A stretch of DNA of 64,000 nucleotides from Trichoplax sp. H2 (taxonomy: Eukaryota > Placozoa > Uniplacotomia > Trichoplacea): the NCBI GenBank assembly GCA_003344405.1, contig NOWV01000139.1, positions 62,001 through 126,000 of the forward strand. Reading direction: 5' to 3'. Positions within the stretch are counted from its first letter, which is position 1. Each line of letters begins with the position of its first letter. Position numbers and translations under genes: made by a program. Shown here piece by piece: positions 63,536-64,000 of the stretch. The notes beneath the pieces were generated by a model. That model worked only from the letters and a program-made list of their open reading frames with translations, searched no databases and was not told where the DNA came from.

Positions 63536-63600
63536 ATTTACTTATAGGATACTAAAGTTATTGATAAATAAAAATGAAATTGCAATTTTTTGATGATTTA
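63536..63600 (-). promoter_or_regulatory. Conserved upstream block of transporter copy 3
   Basis: TTTCATTTTTATTTATCAAT, then AACTTTAGT and CTATAAG, immediately precede the ATG at 63535. It is the third copy of the block shared with 51118-51184 and 57858-57925. Confidence 0.6.
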
Positions 63601-64000
63601 TTAATACGAATTGAACCCGATTCTGAGCTCCTGTATGTACTGAAGTTAGAGATGTTGTTATTAATACACATCCTAATGACTATCACGATCAGGGTTTGTG
63701 TATAATTAAATGCCCCTTGCTATACAGAAAAAAAATTCAAAACCTAAGAAATTCATAAATCTTATTAAGAATTGACTAAGGTCACGTATAAGATATTACA
63801 TTCAACTTTACAATACAATGTTAATGCTTATCTTAAAACTAGAGGTGGCATTATAACGCTGGGAAATGATTGAATAACTGGTTCTGAGACATACTTGATT
63901 GCACTGGAGCTACTTTAAACATACATACTATTATCAATTGCTCATCAATACTCATATATTAATAGTATTAATTTTACTTCCATTGATTAAGTGATAGACA
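63601..64000. other. No feature recognised at the window end
   Basis: AT-rich sequence with no exon or repeat identified. Confidence 0.45.

Noticed and set aside
1-64000. tRNA, rRNA, CRISPR array or bacterial operon
   Set aside because: Nothing with cloverleaf potential, rRNA-like conservation or spaced direct repeats was seen, and the coding sequence is intron-split throughout.

Overview
This window looks like a draft-assembled, AT-rich animal genome. Coding sequence is split by many short GT-AG introns, AATAAA poly(A) signals and TATA-type promoters are visible, there is a 20-base N gap, and the genes belong to animal-type membrane protein families. Low GC, compact introns and modest repeat content would fit an early-branching metazoan such as a placozoan. 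That assignment is inference, not proof. I saw no bacterial operon structure, rRNA, tRNA or CRISPR array.

Region 1 (about 0.7-45.3 kb) is an array of paralogous four-transmembrane genes that I call MS4A/CD20-like. Two lie on the + strand: the last exon of one at 675-832 and a complete gene at 3958-6873. The rest are on the - strand: a pseudogene (9507-10318), three complete genes (14623-16535, 21656-23686, 25574-27653), one with a shortened C-terminus (33328-34476), one truncated after its third membrane segment (39988-40775) and one complete (43100-45320). The intact copies share five coding exons with intron phases 0,0,0,1. Exon 3 is exactly 210 nt in every full-length copy, including the pseudogene. 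The N-terminus is usually Gln-rich and the C-terminal tails are rich in Gln, Pro and Tyr.

Region 2 (about 45.4-64 kb) holds a tandem array of three - strand SLC35F3/F4-like transporter genes (48644-51117, 55375-57857, 61037-63535). Each has six exons of identical lengths (40,157,87,220,126,564 nt) and encodes 397 aa. Each begins with a 40-nt exon that single-exon ORF calling misses, preceded by a conserved block of about 65 bp.

Mobile and repeated DNA lies between the genes. There are two near-complete solo LTRs of one family (2711-3159 and 36292-36727) and an LTR of a second family at 10395-10982. A rearranged retrotransposon remnant with a primer-binding-site-like sequence lies at 12349-13700. 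A dispersed repeat of about 550 bp has three copies, and an array with a period near 178 bp lies at 53.25-54.1 kb. The N gap at 11256-11275 is flanked by two copies of the same locus, one with and one without the LTR. I read this as two haplotypes placed in tandem by the assembler.

The interval 51.4-58.4 kb holds several unassigned open frames, including one that resembles a PB1 domain. Both gene families encode multi-pass membrane proteins, but nothing in the sequence shows that they act together.
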